Shown one piece after another: positions 11,401 through 23,854 of a stretch of DNA of 64,000 nucleotides. The stretch covers positions 2,684,501 through 2,748,500 of the forward strand of contig JARFIW010000884.1 in NCBI GenBank assembly GCA_036346225.1, in the 5' to 3' direction. The notes under the pieces are model-generated. The model was not told the origin of the DNA, did no database searches, and saw nothing but the letters and a program-made list of their open reading frames with translations. The number at the start of each line of letters is the position of its first letter. The stretch's first letter is position 1. A program made the position numbers and the translations under genes. The DNA is from Platerodrilus igneus (Eukaryota; Arthropoda; Insecta; Coleoptera; Lycidae).

Positions 11401-12214
11401 AACAAAAAAATCGGCCAACAGTTTGTCCATCCTTTATATTTGTAAAAACTGCTAATTGCTATTATAACCTTTTTTTGTTAAAAGAAACAAAATTCCATTT
11501 TGCTGTATACCTATTTCGTGTCTCAAAACTATACCATCACTTTTTCGTTGTACATTTCACTGATTTCATGTTTTTTTATGAAAACTGATTATTGCTGATT
11601 ATAGTGTAAGTTTGCAAGTTCTACATTCTGGCAAAATCCCATATGTTTAATGTTAATGTTATATAAGATAAGCACTAGTTTGTTGAGTGAGATCTTATAA
11701 ACCACATATCCTTGCCTGGCATTCACAGTTAACTTATAATATACTTTTTTTTTGTTGGGTAGATTTGTATACTATACCTACAGTCTTAAAAGGTTTATCT
11801 TAAACATAAACTTTTGTTATTTTATTATCTATAACACAAATGATTTATAATTGTGTAGTGTGGGAGACTGTAGAGGTTTTATTAGTACAATTAACAAAAT
11901 CATTTCACCACATTATCTTCTAAGTTCATAATATAAACCATTGATATAGCTGCAGCTGCTTCATCCTGTTTGATAATTTACAAGACTGATAGTCTCTATC
12001 GTAAAAATAGATTACTTTATAAAAGAATGCAGTCTTATCTGAGACAGAGTGATGATACTAACAGCTCTGAATAATCCATAACAGTTATCAGTGTAGTTTA
12101 AATAATGTTGGATTGTGAACAGTAACATTAGCATCTTTTTTAAATGTGTTAGTTTATGAAGTACCTGTGTATGGTTATCAGGCGTTTAGATTTATTTCTT
12201 TTAAAGTTTTAAGT
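11401..12214. other. no gene recognised
   Basis: AT-rich spacer without a recognisable coding or repeat signal. Confidence 0.4.
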
Positions 12215-12955
12215 ATGACTGAAAGATCTAGGAAGATAGAAGAATTGGCTTTAATAGACCATGAAGGTAAGACTTTCTATTGATCAATATAACTTACATT
12301 AATATACAAATTTATTATATTAGACCAACCACCATCCCAGGTATCACCTCCCCCTTCTGTTACAAGTGAGTTAGAAAAAGCATTTGATTCCAATGATAAC
12401 GTTTATGACAAACACTATTAGCCCACTGAAACCTCCAGCAGTTTATCCCCCAAGATCAAAATTAGGAAAAGCAAGTGCAAGAGAATGATTGTTATATTTG
12501 TGAAGAGAATATGAAGGGAAAACCCTAGAAGCAGTACCTACCAAGAAGTAAAGGCAAGAAAAGTTAGTTTTAAGTCGTCATTAAAATTACAAAATCAGAA
12601 TATGCCAAAAAAATACAGTGGTTTACTATTTTACAACACACAAGGTCAATTGTTTGAAGGAATGAAAGTAATATTAGGATGCAATAAGTGCATCGTTAAG
12701 TGCAAAGAAAAGGTTTGCGAAGAAGACAGGCAACGGGTGTTTCATACCTTTTGGAAACTAGGACAGAAGACATTGCAAAAGCAGTATTTAATTTCACTAA
12801 TTGAAGTAAGATCAGGGACACAAAAATAATGCGCAGAAATTGACAAACGCTTTCTATTCGGAAGTGAGAGAAAAGAAAGTTCGTGTTTGCAAAAGAGTGT
12901 TTCTTGACACTTTTTCTATCGATCATATGAAACACTTTTGCCTATGGCTAAGATG
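12215..12955 (+). pseudogene. N-terminal part of a DUF7869-type (mobile-element-associated) protein
   Basis: An ATG at 12215 opens a 52-nt exon (MTERSRKIEELALIDHE). It splices in phase over a 57-nt GT-AG intron (12267-12323) to QPPSQVSPPPSVT and ends at a stop near 12419. Further on, 12602-12829 encodes CKEKVCEEDRQRVFHTFWKL and GQKTLQKQYLISLIEV, and another frame at about 12865-12950 gives VCKRVFLDTFSIDHM. The order 'Cys-rich box, E-x-x-R-x-x-x-F-x-x-F/W-x-L, LQ-x-x-YL, then VCK-x-x-F' is the usual N-terminal part of arthropod proteins carrying the DUF7869 domain. A second, longer copy lies at 55500-57060. The DUF7869 domain itself is absent here, so this is a truncated remnant. Confidence 0.5.
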
Positions 12956-13669
12956 ATAAAAGTGGATTTGCTCGCTCTGGATTTTACTCCAGCTTGCAAA
13001 GATGAGCAGGGAGGTTCATTGTCGAGTTGGAGTTAAAGACACACTTACAAATTCAATAGGCTTATTTTACTGCCAGATTGTAATGCTTTTTTATACTACC
13101 TTCGATTAGTTATAGGTTTGAACTTACGGCCCAGGGTTAGAAAATGGCTAATAGGAGTAAGAAAACCTAATTAGACAGAACGGATAGCGAACTTATTAGG
13201 TCAGCAGAGGCGATGAGCGGGATCTTTGATTTATTATAATATGGCAATTTATTCATGGGATCCAATATATGAACAATAGATGACATAAAGGGTGTCACTA
13301 TACCCTGTTGTATGATTGAGATGTAACCGATTTCTTAGAGGTGAGAATAAAGACCTCAAGACGACTAAATCTAACACAACAAAAATACAAGACACTTTGT
13401 AAAGATATAAAGTATTTACTAATTGCTCAAGTGGACACTGTATTGCAACGTTTCACCTTGGATCTGTAACAAATTTGAATAGCTTAATCTCAGACTCGGT
13501 TTGAGCCTATTTTATTATATCCTTTGATTCATGTTAGTGATTACCAGTTTTGCAAAAATAATGATCCATAAACTGTAAAGGTGTCTATTAACCATAAGGT
13601 AACCAAATCTCAAATGTGTTTACCAAAATTTAGCTGTACTAAGAATTTAATCTTGTTGTTCTCTGAACG
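12956..13669. other. no gene recognised
   Basis: AT-rich sequence without an assignable reading frame. Confidence 0.4.
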
Positions 13670-13965
13670 TTATAAAAAATAAATCTGTATTTTTAATACA
13701 ATCTCGTAATGAAAATTATGAAAAATATTATTGTTAGATTTTATGACAGAACATAAAATAAACTTTATAAAAGTTACTGCTGCACCTTGATGCAGTTGTA
13801 TAAAAAAATTTGGAAGATATTACTATTAGATCTTACGACAGTACGGGTTGAAGTTTATAAAAAATATAAACCTGTATATTTAATACAATCTCATAATGAG
13901 AATAAAAAATATCACTTTTAGATCCTATAACAGTACATAATGAACTTTATAAAAGTATATTCAAT
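13670..13965. repeat. degenerate tandem repeats, period about 90/183 bp
   Basis: A block containing AATACAATCTC, then TATTATTGTTAGATTTTATG, CAGAACATAA and AACTTTATAAAAG occurs at about 13674-13770. It recurs at about 13857-13950 with substitutions, and a half-length intermediate copy (GATATTACTATTAGATCTTA) lies at about 13817. Copies diverge by tens of percent, so the array is old. Confidence 0.6.
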
Positions 13966-14514
13966 AATTTCGACAAACTAACATTTTAGTGCCATCACTG
14001 ACTTCAATTATTTACAATAAAATTGACATTTAAAGTAATGTGTAGACACCAAGGGTCAGAAAGAGTGGTACACTTATCCCGAAATATTTAAAGAAGCAGA
14101 TATCACCTGAGAGTAATTTATTCATCACCAGCTAAGTAGATTAACGTACCAGCTGACAGGAATTTAGACAATCACATTCTGCTTCCATGTGAAGCGAAAA
14201 GTAACATTATTTCTTCCAAATAAGTATCAATCTATTTATCATATGTACAACGCTATAACAGATGATAACCAAGCTTGACAAATTAAAGCATTGCTTTAAT
14301 TATGAATTTCCAAGATATTATACTACATCAGCAAGAAACATTTCAAGTGTGCAATTTTAATTAGGAAGTTAGGGGAGAAAAGATAAATGTTTTCGCAAGG
14401 ATCGTATACCTATTGAATCATAAGATTCGGAAGTAGTTGCAACTTGACATTTGAGTGCATCTCATAATTTGTGAGGTATCGCAAATCCGAAGTCCCACAT
14501 TTTTAATTATTGCC

Positions 14515-14720
14515 AGTTGGCGGACGAAGACATCAGAGACGACATCACTCATTCAGGGTTAACGACAAACTATCTTTATTACAATTTACAAACAAGATAA
14601 CCCGCTAGGAAAATGCGCGCTTACTATTGGCGTTTGGTTAACTACGTCGTGAAAAAAGACCATTATACTTGGGATAAGTGTATGTTTGATAAAGGCAAAC
14701 CTTAATATACAATTTTTTAA
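14515..14720 (-). repeat. probable Gypsy LTR remnant
   Basis: Read on the minus strand there is an AATAAA (in TTGTAATAAAGATAG) followed by GTTTGTCGTTAACCC and, about 50 nt later, CCGCCAACTGGCAATAATT. A poly(A) signal followed by a short U5-like stretch ending at a TGGC sequence resembles an LTR R-U5 edge. It lies just downstream of the minus-strand Gypsy pol scrap. Without the partner LTR the edges are guesses. Confidence 0.35.
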
Positions 14721-14905
14721 ATGATACAAATTAAGGAATTTTACACAAATATGTACAGGTGTTCCAATATGGAACTGAGAGTAGTATTTTAATACATACT
14801 TGGTATATTATTATGGATAGTATTTATTTTTGATTATTTAACTGAGGTTGAAGGGTTGAATTTCGGGCAATGGTTCAAAAATTGCTTATGGGAATTTTTG
14901 GAATG

Positions 14906-15262
14906 CTACAAGATGAAAGCATCTAGTCCGTTTTGACCAGCATCTGTGGATAACGTAGTATTCCTTTTTTGTGTCAAAATATCACAAAACCAATTCCTTC
15001 CGTCGTTTACATGATTTTTGCTCATTATAAGTCCATAATCAATAGACTCGATTACTGAGCAATTCCTCTGACAAATTTGGATAAACTTTGAGAAGTACAC
15101 AATCATACCAAGGAATCTTTGTAGAGCTTTCCTATTTATGGGCGGCAGCATATTCTTGATTGCAAGCGTTTTTTGTTTCATCTGGAGAAACACCCTCTAT
15201 GCTAATCACATGAGCCAAAATCTAATTTTATTTTCGCAAATCTTTGACAAAACTGTGACAAC
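14906..15262 (-). pseudogene. Gypsy-type pol fragment (RT thumb to RNase H start)
   Basis: The minus strand reads HVISIEGVSPDE, then IKNMLPPINRKALQRFLGMI and YFSKFIQ, the end of the RT thumb in Ty3/mdg4-type Pol. After TLSTDAGQNGLDAFIL comes the start of RNase H (family pattern DASQ-GLGA). A frame change lies upstream near 15193. Integrase and the RT active site are absent, so this is an internal scrap of a decayed element. Confidence 0.75.
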
Positions 15263-15925
15263 AAAGTAAATTATCATAACCTACCTGTGCTTTTACCACT
15301 GTCACCATGTTATATTATCGTTCTTAATAAAAGGCAGACATCTGTATTTCATAAACACAAGTAGGTCCTTATTGAACAAAACGTTCTTAATTTTTTCACA
15401 GATCACGCCGATCCGATTATAGAGCAAGCAGCTGTTACCGATATATTTATTTATGTACACTATTTAGCAGGCAACCCCAATTACAAATAGACATACCATA
15501 TAAATGCATAAAAGCTAAAAAGTAATGCTAAAAATTAAACTTAAAATTTAGATTAGTGCTGGAGAAGACACAAGAAGTGATTTAACTTCACAAATCTGTA
15601 TTTAATAAAATATTTTTAAGATGCGACAATGTATCATTAAATATATCTAAGTCCCCCACGGAAAGTATGGAGTGTTGTACATATTAGGCAATTTTTCGGG
15701 ACATACTTGAATTGTTCGAGTATGGTATGTTGAAGTATCCCCACACTATCTAAAAAATATTTACTTGTGCAGCACCGCGAAAATGTATTGTAGTTTCCCA
15801 ACCTCGCTTTGAATAATTACCCAGTAAAAGTCAAGTGTTTAACATACACAAGCATAACCTGGTACAGATCAGGGTATGTTTGTTTATCTGATAGAACGGT
15901 GCCGTACAATTTCCTCCAGTAAATT
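15263..15925. other. no gene recognised
   Basis: No recognisable frame. It may hold the 3' UTR of the minus-strand LINE tail that begins upstream at 16275. Confidence 0.3.
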
Positions 15926-16275
15926 TTATCGCGAAAACGCAAGTTTAACACATACACACATAATTAAGTATGTTAGTTTATGTTGCGAAAAATCGCTTAT
16001 TGAATGTATAGGAGAAAATTTTAGGATATTGGTTTTAGGAGTGGATAGGTAGAACGATAAATGTCTTCTAGAAGATGATGGCATTTGAAAATTTATACAA
16101 GATAGTAAATTTGGACAATCGATTGTGTTGTTAATTATCTTATATAGAAATACACCACCAGTATCATGTCCGGATTTTAGACTAGCTAGAAAATCTATCA
16201 AGTAATGATTTGTTGTCAATGCCTATGCAGGGATAGACAGAGTCCTTCTGAAATACTAAGTACTTTACAAAGCGT
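15926..16275 (-). pseudogene. C-terminal end of a Jockey-like LINE ORF2
   Basis: Minus-strand codons give FLYKIINNTIDCPNLLSCIN, FQMPSSSRRHLSFYL and TNILKFSPI, the conserved C-terminal segment of Jockey-type LINE ORF2 (FLYKI-NN-IDCP-LL). The upstream RT is not present in frame. The same protein segment, in another frame state, is seen in the plus-strand LINE tail at 10230-10560, so at least two copies of similar elements are present. Confidence 0.65.
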
Positions 16276-16398
16276 CACTGTACTTTTTTCCAACATATTT
16301 ACGTAAGTAACATAGAATAGATTTCAAGCTATGCTCCATATTTCAGCTTAGATCTCACATATGCAAAATATATTCTTCTACGGGGTGTCACAGTTAAA

Positions 16399-16399
<1 letters not shown>

Positions 16400-16433
<34 letters not shown>
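16400..16433. repeat. (TA)n microsatellite
   Basis: Uninterrupted TA dinucleotides directly abut the start of the LTR copy L1. Confidence 0.95.
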
Positions 16434-16436
<3 letters not shown>

Positions 16437-18156
16437 CTGTGATAAGGGGTTGTTTAGGGGGTGTATTGAGTAGTAAGGGTCGCGTAGTAACTAAATAGCA
16501 ATGGGAATCAGAAAACTGCATTTATTTAGCAGGAAAATAAATAATTCGCACATTATGTAAATAGCAAGCATTTAACACCCTGTATATGGACCGTAATTAA
16601 CTTTAATCAATGCCAGTAGGCATATCTTCCAATAATAGAACGCGTATTCAGTAGAGAAATAATCATACATGTAATTAAGATACGTCAAGAAGCGTTCACT
16701 AAGTTATAAAATAAATACGCAGAAGATTAGATAAACCTAGTAAATGTTCATGCAATTACGATGGAACAATAAGCGCTTTGATAAGAAAACGTACTTTCAA
16801 AAATGAGTTTAAATAAATACATAAACAAAAACAGCATTCGTGTTACATCATTTATTTTTGTACATTTCTCCAAAAGCTTTATCTACACAAAACAACAGAC
16901 ATAAGCCAAAAGTCCAGCAACGATAACAATAGTAAATAACAGCATGATACCAAACTCCAAAATAGTTTCATCAGAAATCAGCTTGAAAATATACTAGGAA
17001 TGTCCGGGACAAATATGGTTGGTCGCAACAATTTGTAAGGCTGTTTGGAAAACCAATCCAAATGTAGAGGGCAAAAGCTTTATAACGCCCAGAGGTGATA
17101 AGAAACAGGCAGTCTCAATTTGAAGCACGTCGAATCCACAATACTCTTAATCAAATATTTACGCGTCAAATAAATAAAATTTATATTATAGTGAAAATAG
17201 TACTGTGTAAGAATTGCGTGAAGAATATATGAAAAAGTTTTGCAGTTTTTGCAGAAAACGTGAGTAGAAATTGGTTAATTAATTTAAATTAAATTTTTAT
17301 AATGATATAGGGCTTCTATTCCACGGATAATCAAATTCTGGTACATTTCTAAGACAATTCTAATCCACTTCTAATCTAATTCTAATGCACGACGATAAGT
17401 GGAATAATTCTAAATTCATAATACTAAGAAACCTACGAATTCCAAGTGATATTTAAGTGAAGAGGTCCAAAGCGTATCCAGAGAAATAAAGAATAAAGCA
17501 CGAGGTGAATTTTGGAAACAAGGGGTAACCGTACTGAATTATTGGTTCAAACATAAGGAGTACAAAGCAGAGCATTGGTTTTCGATTGAAGACAATAAGG
17601 GGGTGTTGATCCACAACACGAAACAACTCATCAGGAGATCACAGGTCAGACCTACCTAGTTTTAAGGAATCTTTTCAAATTTAAACTTTAACACTGAATA
17701 TATTAAATTTCTCACAAGTTTGTAAGGAGTCAACAAGAACATTGGATACGTTAAAACTTACGTAAAAATCACATAGGGGTCTAGAACATTCCAGATTTTT
17801 TTTTGTAAAAGGTGTCGTTTTTGGTGACTCTAAATTAAGTTAAAAAGGATATAAATTTTGGGATGAATAATCCATATAATATTAATTGATTGAAGGGTGT
17901 ATTTAAAGAATTACAAAAATTGTGAAGTGTAAATATTATTTCCTTTATTTCTATGAATGTTGACTGACTTCGTTTTATCAATTCAAACAGGTAACCATAA
18001 AGGGGTAAATGAAAATTGATCATCGTAACGTTGTGCACTCTGTGTAAATTAAAAAAGGGCTAGCCGTGGCATAATAAAATTAGAAGATTAGAGAAGAACA
18101 CAGAGCGGTGGCGTTCAGCTGGACGTTTATCACATCGGCGTACGGTGTTATATCAA
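16434..18156 (+). repeat. LTR copy L1 of the GypA family (solo-LTR-like, plus orientation)
   Basis: This begins TTGCTGTGATAAGGGG next to a TA tract and ends ...GTGTTATATCAA before a short TATATAT. It is the reverse complement of the LTRs at 19714-21381 and 24643-27926: the 16434-16620 part mirrors 21200-21381, and 17780-18156 mirrors 24643-25010. No internal coding region follows in the right orientation, so it is best read as a solo LTR. It forms a long inverted repeat with GypA. Confidence 0.75.
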
Positions 18157-18179
18157 TATATATTGTTGTGATATAGTTG

Positions 18180-19670
18180 CAATAACCCGGTGCCCCGTTT
18201 TTGTGAAATAAAAAGGTTAAAATTTTCTTTTTGTCAATTTTTAATGTAATTTTAATTTTGAATACCTCGGCTAGTTTAGTTTCAACCATGCACGTAGCTT
18301 GCGACAATACGACAACAAAGCAAAAATCACCCTTATTATTATTATTATTATTATCGGAAGCCCCATGGAACGTTCATTAAACTTCCTATAAAATTTACGT
18401 AATTTATAACGTGTATTAAAAACGATCTTTGTTGACCCTCACATAAAATTTTCATGAAAGCAATTTTTAAATTATTCAAATATACAACCAAATATTCACA
18501 AATAAAAATAACAAAACATTCAGATTGGCTAACCTGTTGTTTCAAGCTCGAATCAGTCCCTGTTCCAACTGCTCCCGTATTCAGCTTATTGATTTATATA
18601 GTCCCAATGTCTAATTTAGATATGGCGTGCATTTCTCTTGGTACAACTTCTTTTAATTAATTCATGAATTGTTTCAGCGGCTTTGCTAAACTTCCTGGTC
18701 GAATCCAGTGATCAATAATTGAGTTAAATATTTGTTAAATTTCCACCTCGGATCCAGTAATTTTTCAGAGTCGTTTTATTAATGTTATTATTAGAATTTA
18801 ATTTAAAACAACCTTTAGTTGCTTACGTTTTTAAAGGATTAAAACGACTAACCTCGTTCAATTTTTCACAATCACCATTGTACTATTTATTACTTAACAA
18901 TAAATCACTTCTAAATCTTTTCACGTAAAAACTTTCTTCTAAGGGATGTGGACTATGCCTTAATTCATGTTGAACTGAATTGTTTACAAATCCGGTCGTA
19001 TTTAAAAGGATCGCTTATCTATTAACAAGCACAGAGTTCAACGATTACGCTATGGTACGTGATTCCTACATACAAGGTTTTGGGTATTTCTATGGAGTTG
19101 TTTGCTGTATACACAAAATTGATGCGCTACTTTCGACACGTAATACTTCAGGTTAATGCATTCGTTCTATTGGATTTTCTCATTCCTCGTTCACGTAAAT
19201 TATTGTTTGTACAATAAATTTGATGAACTTTGCATTTATCACCATGCCGTGTTTATTTTGAATTTATCAGGTGTTTGATTTTTCATTTCTAGTCACGGAA
19301 TCTTAATATAATTTATGTATTAAATTATATGCGTTTTCTATTACGCATGTTTAAACCTACTTGTTCAATTGAGGTTCTTAGCGTAATGATGATGCATTAT
19401 TCATGCGTATTGTGTTTCAGCTTACGTCCACGTTGTTTTTATGACTTGCCAAATTGTTTATTTAATCAAATCTCCTAAAGTACTTTTTTTTTCTTAAATT
19501 AATTATGACTATAGTTTATATACAGGGCGTTGTCATTTACTTTCCTGCCTAATCGCTGTATTTCTTATTTCCTTCGTAGAAATGCCTAGTTTTTTGAGCC
19601 CTCATGTTGTTTTCATGAAGTGCATTATACTAATGGTCCTATCTACCCCTAAATGACCTTATTAACACAG

Positions 19671-19672
<2 letters not shown>
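18180..19672 (-). repeat. diverged LTR (L0) related to the GypA family
   Basis: The right end (TATACAGGGCGTTG ... CTACCCCTAAATGACC ... TTAACACAGCAA) is recognisably the same as the right ends of L2 and L3 but strongly diverged. An AATAAA context near 19217 also aligns. The left edge is uncertain. It lies between L1 and the TA tract at 19673-19713. No coding capacity. Confidence 0.5.

Positions 19673-19713
<41 letters not shown>
19673..19713. repeat. (TA)n microsatellite
   Basis: TA dinucleotides separate the ends of LTR copies L0 and L2. Confidence 0.95.
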
Positions 19714-19716
<3 letters not shown>

Positions 19717-21381
19717 ATATGATACGCCGTACTCGGTGTTATGACGTTTTTACTTAACGCTACCGCTCTGTGTTCTCACTTCAATCGTACTAATTTTATT
19801 ATTATGCCACGGCTAGCCCTTTTTAATCTACACAGAGTGCACGTTACGATGATCAATTTTTCTCTTTTCACCCCTTTATGATTACCTATTTGAATTGATA
19901 AAACGATACCTGTGATCTGTTGTTCGGGTTGTGAATCAACACCCCTTTGTTGTCTTCAATCGTCCACCAATGCTCTGCTTAGTTGAACCAATATTTGAGT
20001 ACAGTTACCCCTTGTTTTCCAAAAATTGCCTCGTGCTTCTTTATTTTATATTTGTCTGCAAATGCTTTGTAATTCCTTCTCTTAAATAGTTTCGACGCAG
20101 CTTAAAATTGTACCAAAATTCAATTGGAATTGTCCCTTAGAATCCAGAAGTATTATTGTCAACACAGACTTGAAATGTCCAGTATTACCAGAAATATAAT
20201 TGTCGACGCTGATTTGAAATATTATATCGACCCAGATTTGAATTATCGTCAACGCAGACTTGAATTGTTCAGAAATATACCAGTAATATAATTGTCGACA
20301 CAAATTTGAAATATTCAGTATTATTGTCGACCTAGATTTGAATTGTTCACAGACTTGAATTATTATTGTCGACATATACTTGAAGCCCTATCATTATAAA
20401 TATTTAATTTAAATCAATTACCCAAATTCTACTCACGTTTTCTATAAAAAAAAACGGCAAAAACTCTCCGTAATTGTTGCACTATTATCACTGTAACATA
20501 CACTTGATATTCTATTATACTTTATTTAAATTACGCGTGGCTTTCTGGTTAACAGTATCGCAGCTTCGACGTACCTCAGTTGTCAACTGACCTGTCTTAT
20601 CACAGAATAGGTGTTAAATAGCATTTTCCCACTACATGTGGGCTGGGTTTTCAAGCAGTTCTGCAGATTATCTCAACCAACCAGGCCCTGTATTCAACAT
20701 TCCCTGCATTTTGAAGTCGTTTCTGATGTAATTAATTTGGATTTCCGCGTAATGGTGTTTCTGTGCTATTGATACCTTATTATTCGTTATCTTTACCATA
20801 CGTTGTTTTGTATAGATATCGCATTATTGATAATTGTACAAAATAAATGATGTAACTTTAATGCTGTTTTCGTTCATGTATTTTTGCATCTTTGAAAACT
20901 GTGTTTCCTTATCAAAGCGCTCATCGTTCCAGCGTAATTGCATAAAGCTTTGTTAGGTTTTATCTACTCTACTGCGTATTTGTTTTATAACTAATTAGAC
21001 ACTTCTCAACGTATGTTTAATTACATGTACGATCATTTCTTCTGAATACGCGTTCTATTGATGAAAGATATTCTTACTGGCATTACTTAAAATTAATAAA
21101 GATAAATATAAAGAGTGTTAAATGCTTGCTATTTACATAATGTATGAATTACCTATTTTTCTGCTAAATACGCGTTCTATAGTTGTAAGATATGCTTACT
21201 TGCATCGTTTAAAGTTAATTACGGTCTATATACAGGGTATTAAATGCTTGATATTTACATAATGTATGAATTACCTAATTTTCTGCTAAATAAATGCAGT
21301 TTTCTGATTCCTATTGCTATTTATGGTTACTACACAACCCTTACTACTCAATACACCCCTAAACAACCCATTATCACAGCA
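19714..21381 (-). repeat. GypA 3' LTR (L2)
   Basis: Co-linear with L3 (24643-27926) at high identity, except that about 304 bp present in L3 (24838-25140) are missing at 19908 and the transposon insertion of L3 is absent. It therefore serves as the empty-site control for that insertion. Confidence 0.85.
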
Positions 21382-21649
21382 TTATTCTCCCAAATTAAAA
21401 TATAAAATTTTAGAACAATGACATTTTTGGCACCCAATGTGAAGTTAAACTTACATTGGTCTATAAATTCTTATATTTTTATTTTATTTTAAAAATCTAA
21501 CTCTCCCTTTATTAATCCCCTATTTACATCTATCTAATCTTTTACCTATGTCCTATTTTACTACCCTATTTATACCTATTCCTATTCTTATACCCATATC
21601 CTATTTTACTACTCTATGAATGCCTATTCATAAGTTTATTTTACATTTT

Positions 21650-22310
21650 ATTTACTCATTTATTTGTGTCCCTTTTGTATGGGTGTTTATAACTTCCCTT
21701 TTCATTGTTTTTGAATCTATATCCTTTCAGCTCATATTTGTTCGTTCCCTGCTTTATAAGTATACCATTGCTATCTATTCTATGTCCTAAAAATTTAACT
21801 CTATCTTGAAAAAATTCTCACATCTTTAGATACAAACTTAAACCTGCTATATTTAACTCTAATAAAATTCTTTCTAAATGTACAAAGTGTTGCTCTATAC
21901 TATCGCTAAATATCAACACATCATCCACGTAGTGGATACAAAATTCCTCATACGGTCCCAAAATATTCTGCATCGCTTTCACTAATGCAGCCGTACTTGA
22001 GGACAAACCAAACGGGACCACCTTAAATTGGTATATTCTTCCTTCTATAGAAAACCCGGTATATTTTCTTGATTCTCGCGCTAAAGGAATCAACCAAAAT
22101 GAATTAGTCTAATTTGCTATAGATTTTCTTATTACCTATTCTCGCTATTATGCTATCCATCGTTGGTGGACAATTGTATTGCGGCTTCGTTCGCTTATTA
22201 ATCTTTCTTGCATCTAAACATAACCTGATGCTATCATCACTTTTCGTCACAACGACTAATGGATTCACAAAGTGTGTACTGGAGCTTTCTGTGATACCTT
22301 CACGTAACAT
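21650..22310 (-). pseudogene. GypA reverse transcriptase, broken and truncated
   Basis: 22310-22104 encodes GITESSSTHFVNPLVVV, KSDDSIRLCLDARKIN and CPPTMDSI, the fingers/palm start of Ty3-type RT. After a frame break, 22093-21818 gives VPFGLSSSTAALVKAMQ and the catalytic YVDD box (CIHYVDDVLIFS), followed by a thumb sequence FLGHRIDSNGILI. RNase H does not follow. The YVDD aspartates are intact. The protein would copy element RNA into DNA in cytoplasmic particles, but stops and the missing domains rule that out here. Confidence 0.85.
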
Positions 22311-22380
22311 TTATTCTATTTCTTCCTTTACTCTATCCCTGTATGCTACTGGAATAGGATATAATTTAGTGTTAAACGGT

Positions 22381-22925
22381 TCAGTGTTTACTACTTCCAA
22401 CTTGTGCACATAACATGTGGCAATTCTTGATTTCGACTATATTAATTCTGAATGCTTTCTTAATAACAAATTTACCCTGCTTATTAAATTTTTCTGGACA
22501 TTTAATCTCTTCATTTTCATTCGTATTCCTCTCATTATCTATTTCATCATCAAACTGATTAATATTCACGCAGTCGCCCTCTATTTCAATATTACCCTCT
22601 TCATACCATTTAATATATTTCCTATTACACTCTATCTCTTTGCATTCTACATTTATCTTCAACCCCAACTTATCTATAATATCCATCCCAAATATAATAT
22701 CTATCTTTAGTCCAGGTACAACCATAAAATCATTTTTCCATTTTACATCTCAGAATTATCATCTCATTTGTTATAGAAAATCTCTTATTATTCGATGCCA
22801 CCAAATTACACCTCGTTATAGGTATTGCTTTATCCCTTAATTTCTATCGTTTAACAAATTCTTCCGCAACAAGTGATGCTTCTGCCCCAATATCAATCAA
22901 TACTCTGTTTTATTTTCCACCTTTA
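22381..22925 (-). pseudogene. GypA protease region
   Basis: Near 22925-22855 the minus strand reads VLIDIGAEASLV, the aspartic-protease active-site box (usually DTGA/DSGA; here DIGA). A stop follows, and 22725-22381 continues with the PR C-terminal block IDIIFGMDIIDKLGL and an acidic linker rich in Asn and Glu leading to RT. Retroviral-type protease would process Gag-Pol. The Ile in the active-site triplet and the stop suggest inactivation. Confidence 0.7.
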
Positions 22926-23048
22926 AGTTAATTATTGGTAATAAGCTGCTTTCAAATCTTCCTAATTCATTTTCCGTCTCATGTTTAATTAATTCCCGCT
23001 GATTTTCGTATCCCTTTATCCGTAGAAGTTTACTTGGTTCATCCGTAT

Positions 23049-23747
23049 CTAAAAATTTTGGTTTCGCGTGGAAGGTCCTGCCTGACTCGTTATCTCAGTG
23101 TATGTGCAATTCGTATTCCTTGTTTGCGTGCGATCAATATTCCTCGTTTGCGTCCGGCGATCCTCATTTTCCTGCCTATTTATTTCTCGATTATTATTTT
23201 CCTCATGGTTAGTCCGCTCTATCTGTTGTCTTGGTATCTGACCCGTATTTCTACTTCTCCTGAAATCATTATTAAAATTGTTAAAATTCCCCCTATTAAA
23301 ATTTCTTCCACGATTATAATTGTTTCGTTGATAATTACTTCGAGTCTCAGTATTTCTCTGCGTCCTTATAAAATTCGTTCGTCGATCCCTAACATTATTT
23401 TCAGTTTTATAATTTGTTTCCAACTCATACCTTTGTAAATATTCTATAAATGTGTCTCGGTCCACTATATTCTGTGTTGTGATATATCTTTTTACTTCTG
23501 CGTTAAAATGCCCTGCCAAATATTTTATAATTTGTTTATCGTGTAAAGGAGGATCTAATTGTTTCGCTACGGTAAACTTTTCAATAGCATATAATTCCCG
23601 CGTCATTCCTCTATCTGAATTGTACTTTTCCATGCTCAGGGTACTCCTAACTTTATCCTGTTGATTATCCCCCCAAAAGTATCGTAGAAATTTCTGTTCA
23701 AACTGTTGAAATGTTTCGACCTCGCTCTCAACTAAGTTGTGCCACAT
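23049..23747 (-). pseudogene. GypA gag, capsid and RG/N-rich C-terminal part
   Basis: The 232-residue frame starts with a capsid-like segment (FEQKFLRYFWG, LAGHFNAEVKRYI, DRDTFIEYLQRYE) and continues into a basic Asn/Arg/Gly-rich tail with RGRNFNRGNF-type repeats. I see no CCHC zinc knuckle; the RG-rich tail may take the RNA-binding role. The homologous segment in GypB is at 32817-33056. A short frame break separates it from the N-terminal part upstream. Confidence 0.75.
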
Positions 23748-23854
23748 TTCAGCTCCCCTTTCAGCATCGATTTTATTAAATTTAATTTATATAGCTCGTC
23801 TGTTGAGCCCTGTACTAAGATTTTAATATTTTTCAAGAAGATTTTTGGATTTAA

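Noticed and set aside
20082..20375. Minus-strand frames with repeated STIII / FKSALTII-like units (also 25314-25619)
   Set aside because: They are internal short repeats of the long LTR. The frame is present in both LTR copies but has no start context or domain, so it is unlikely to be a gene.
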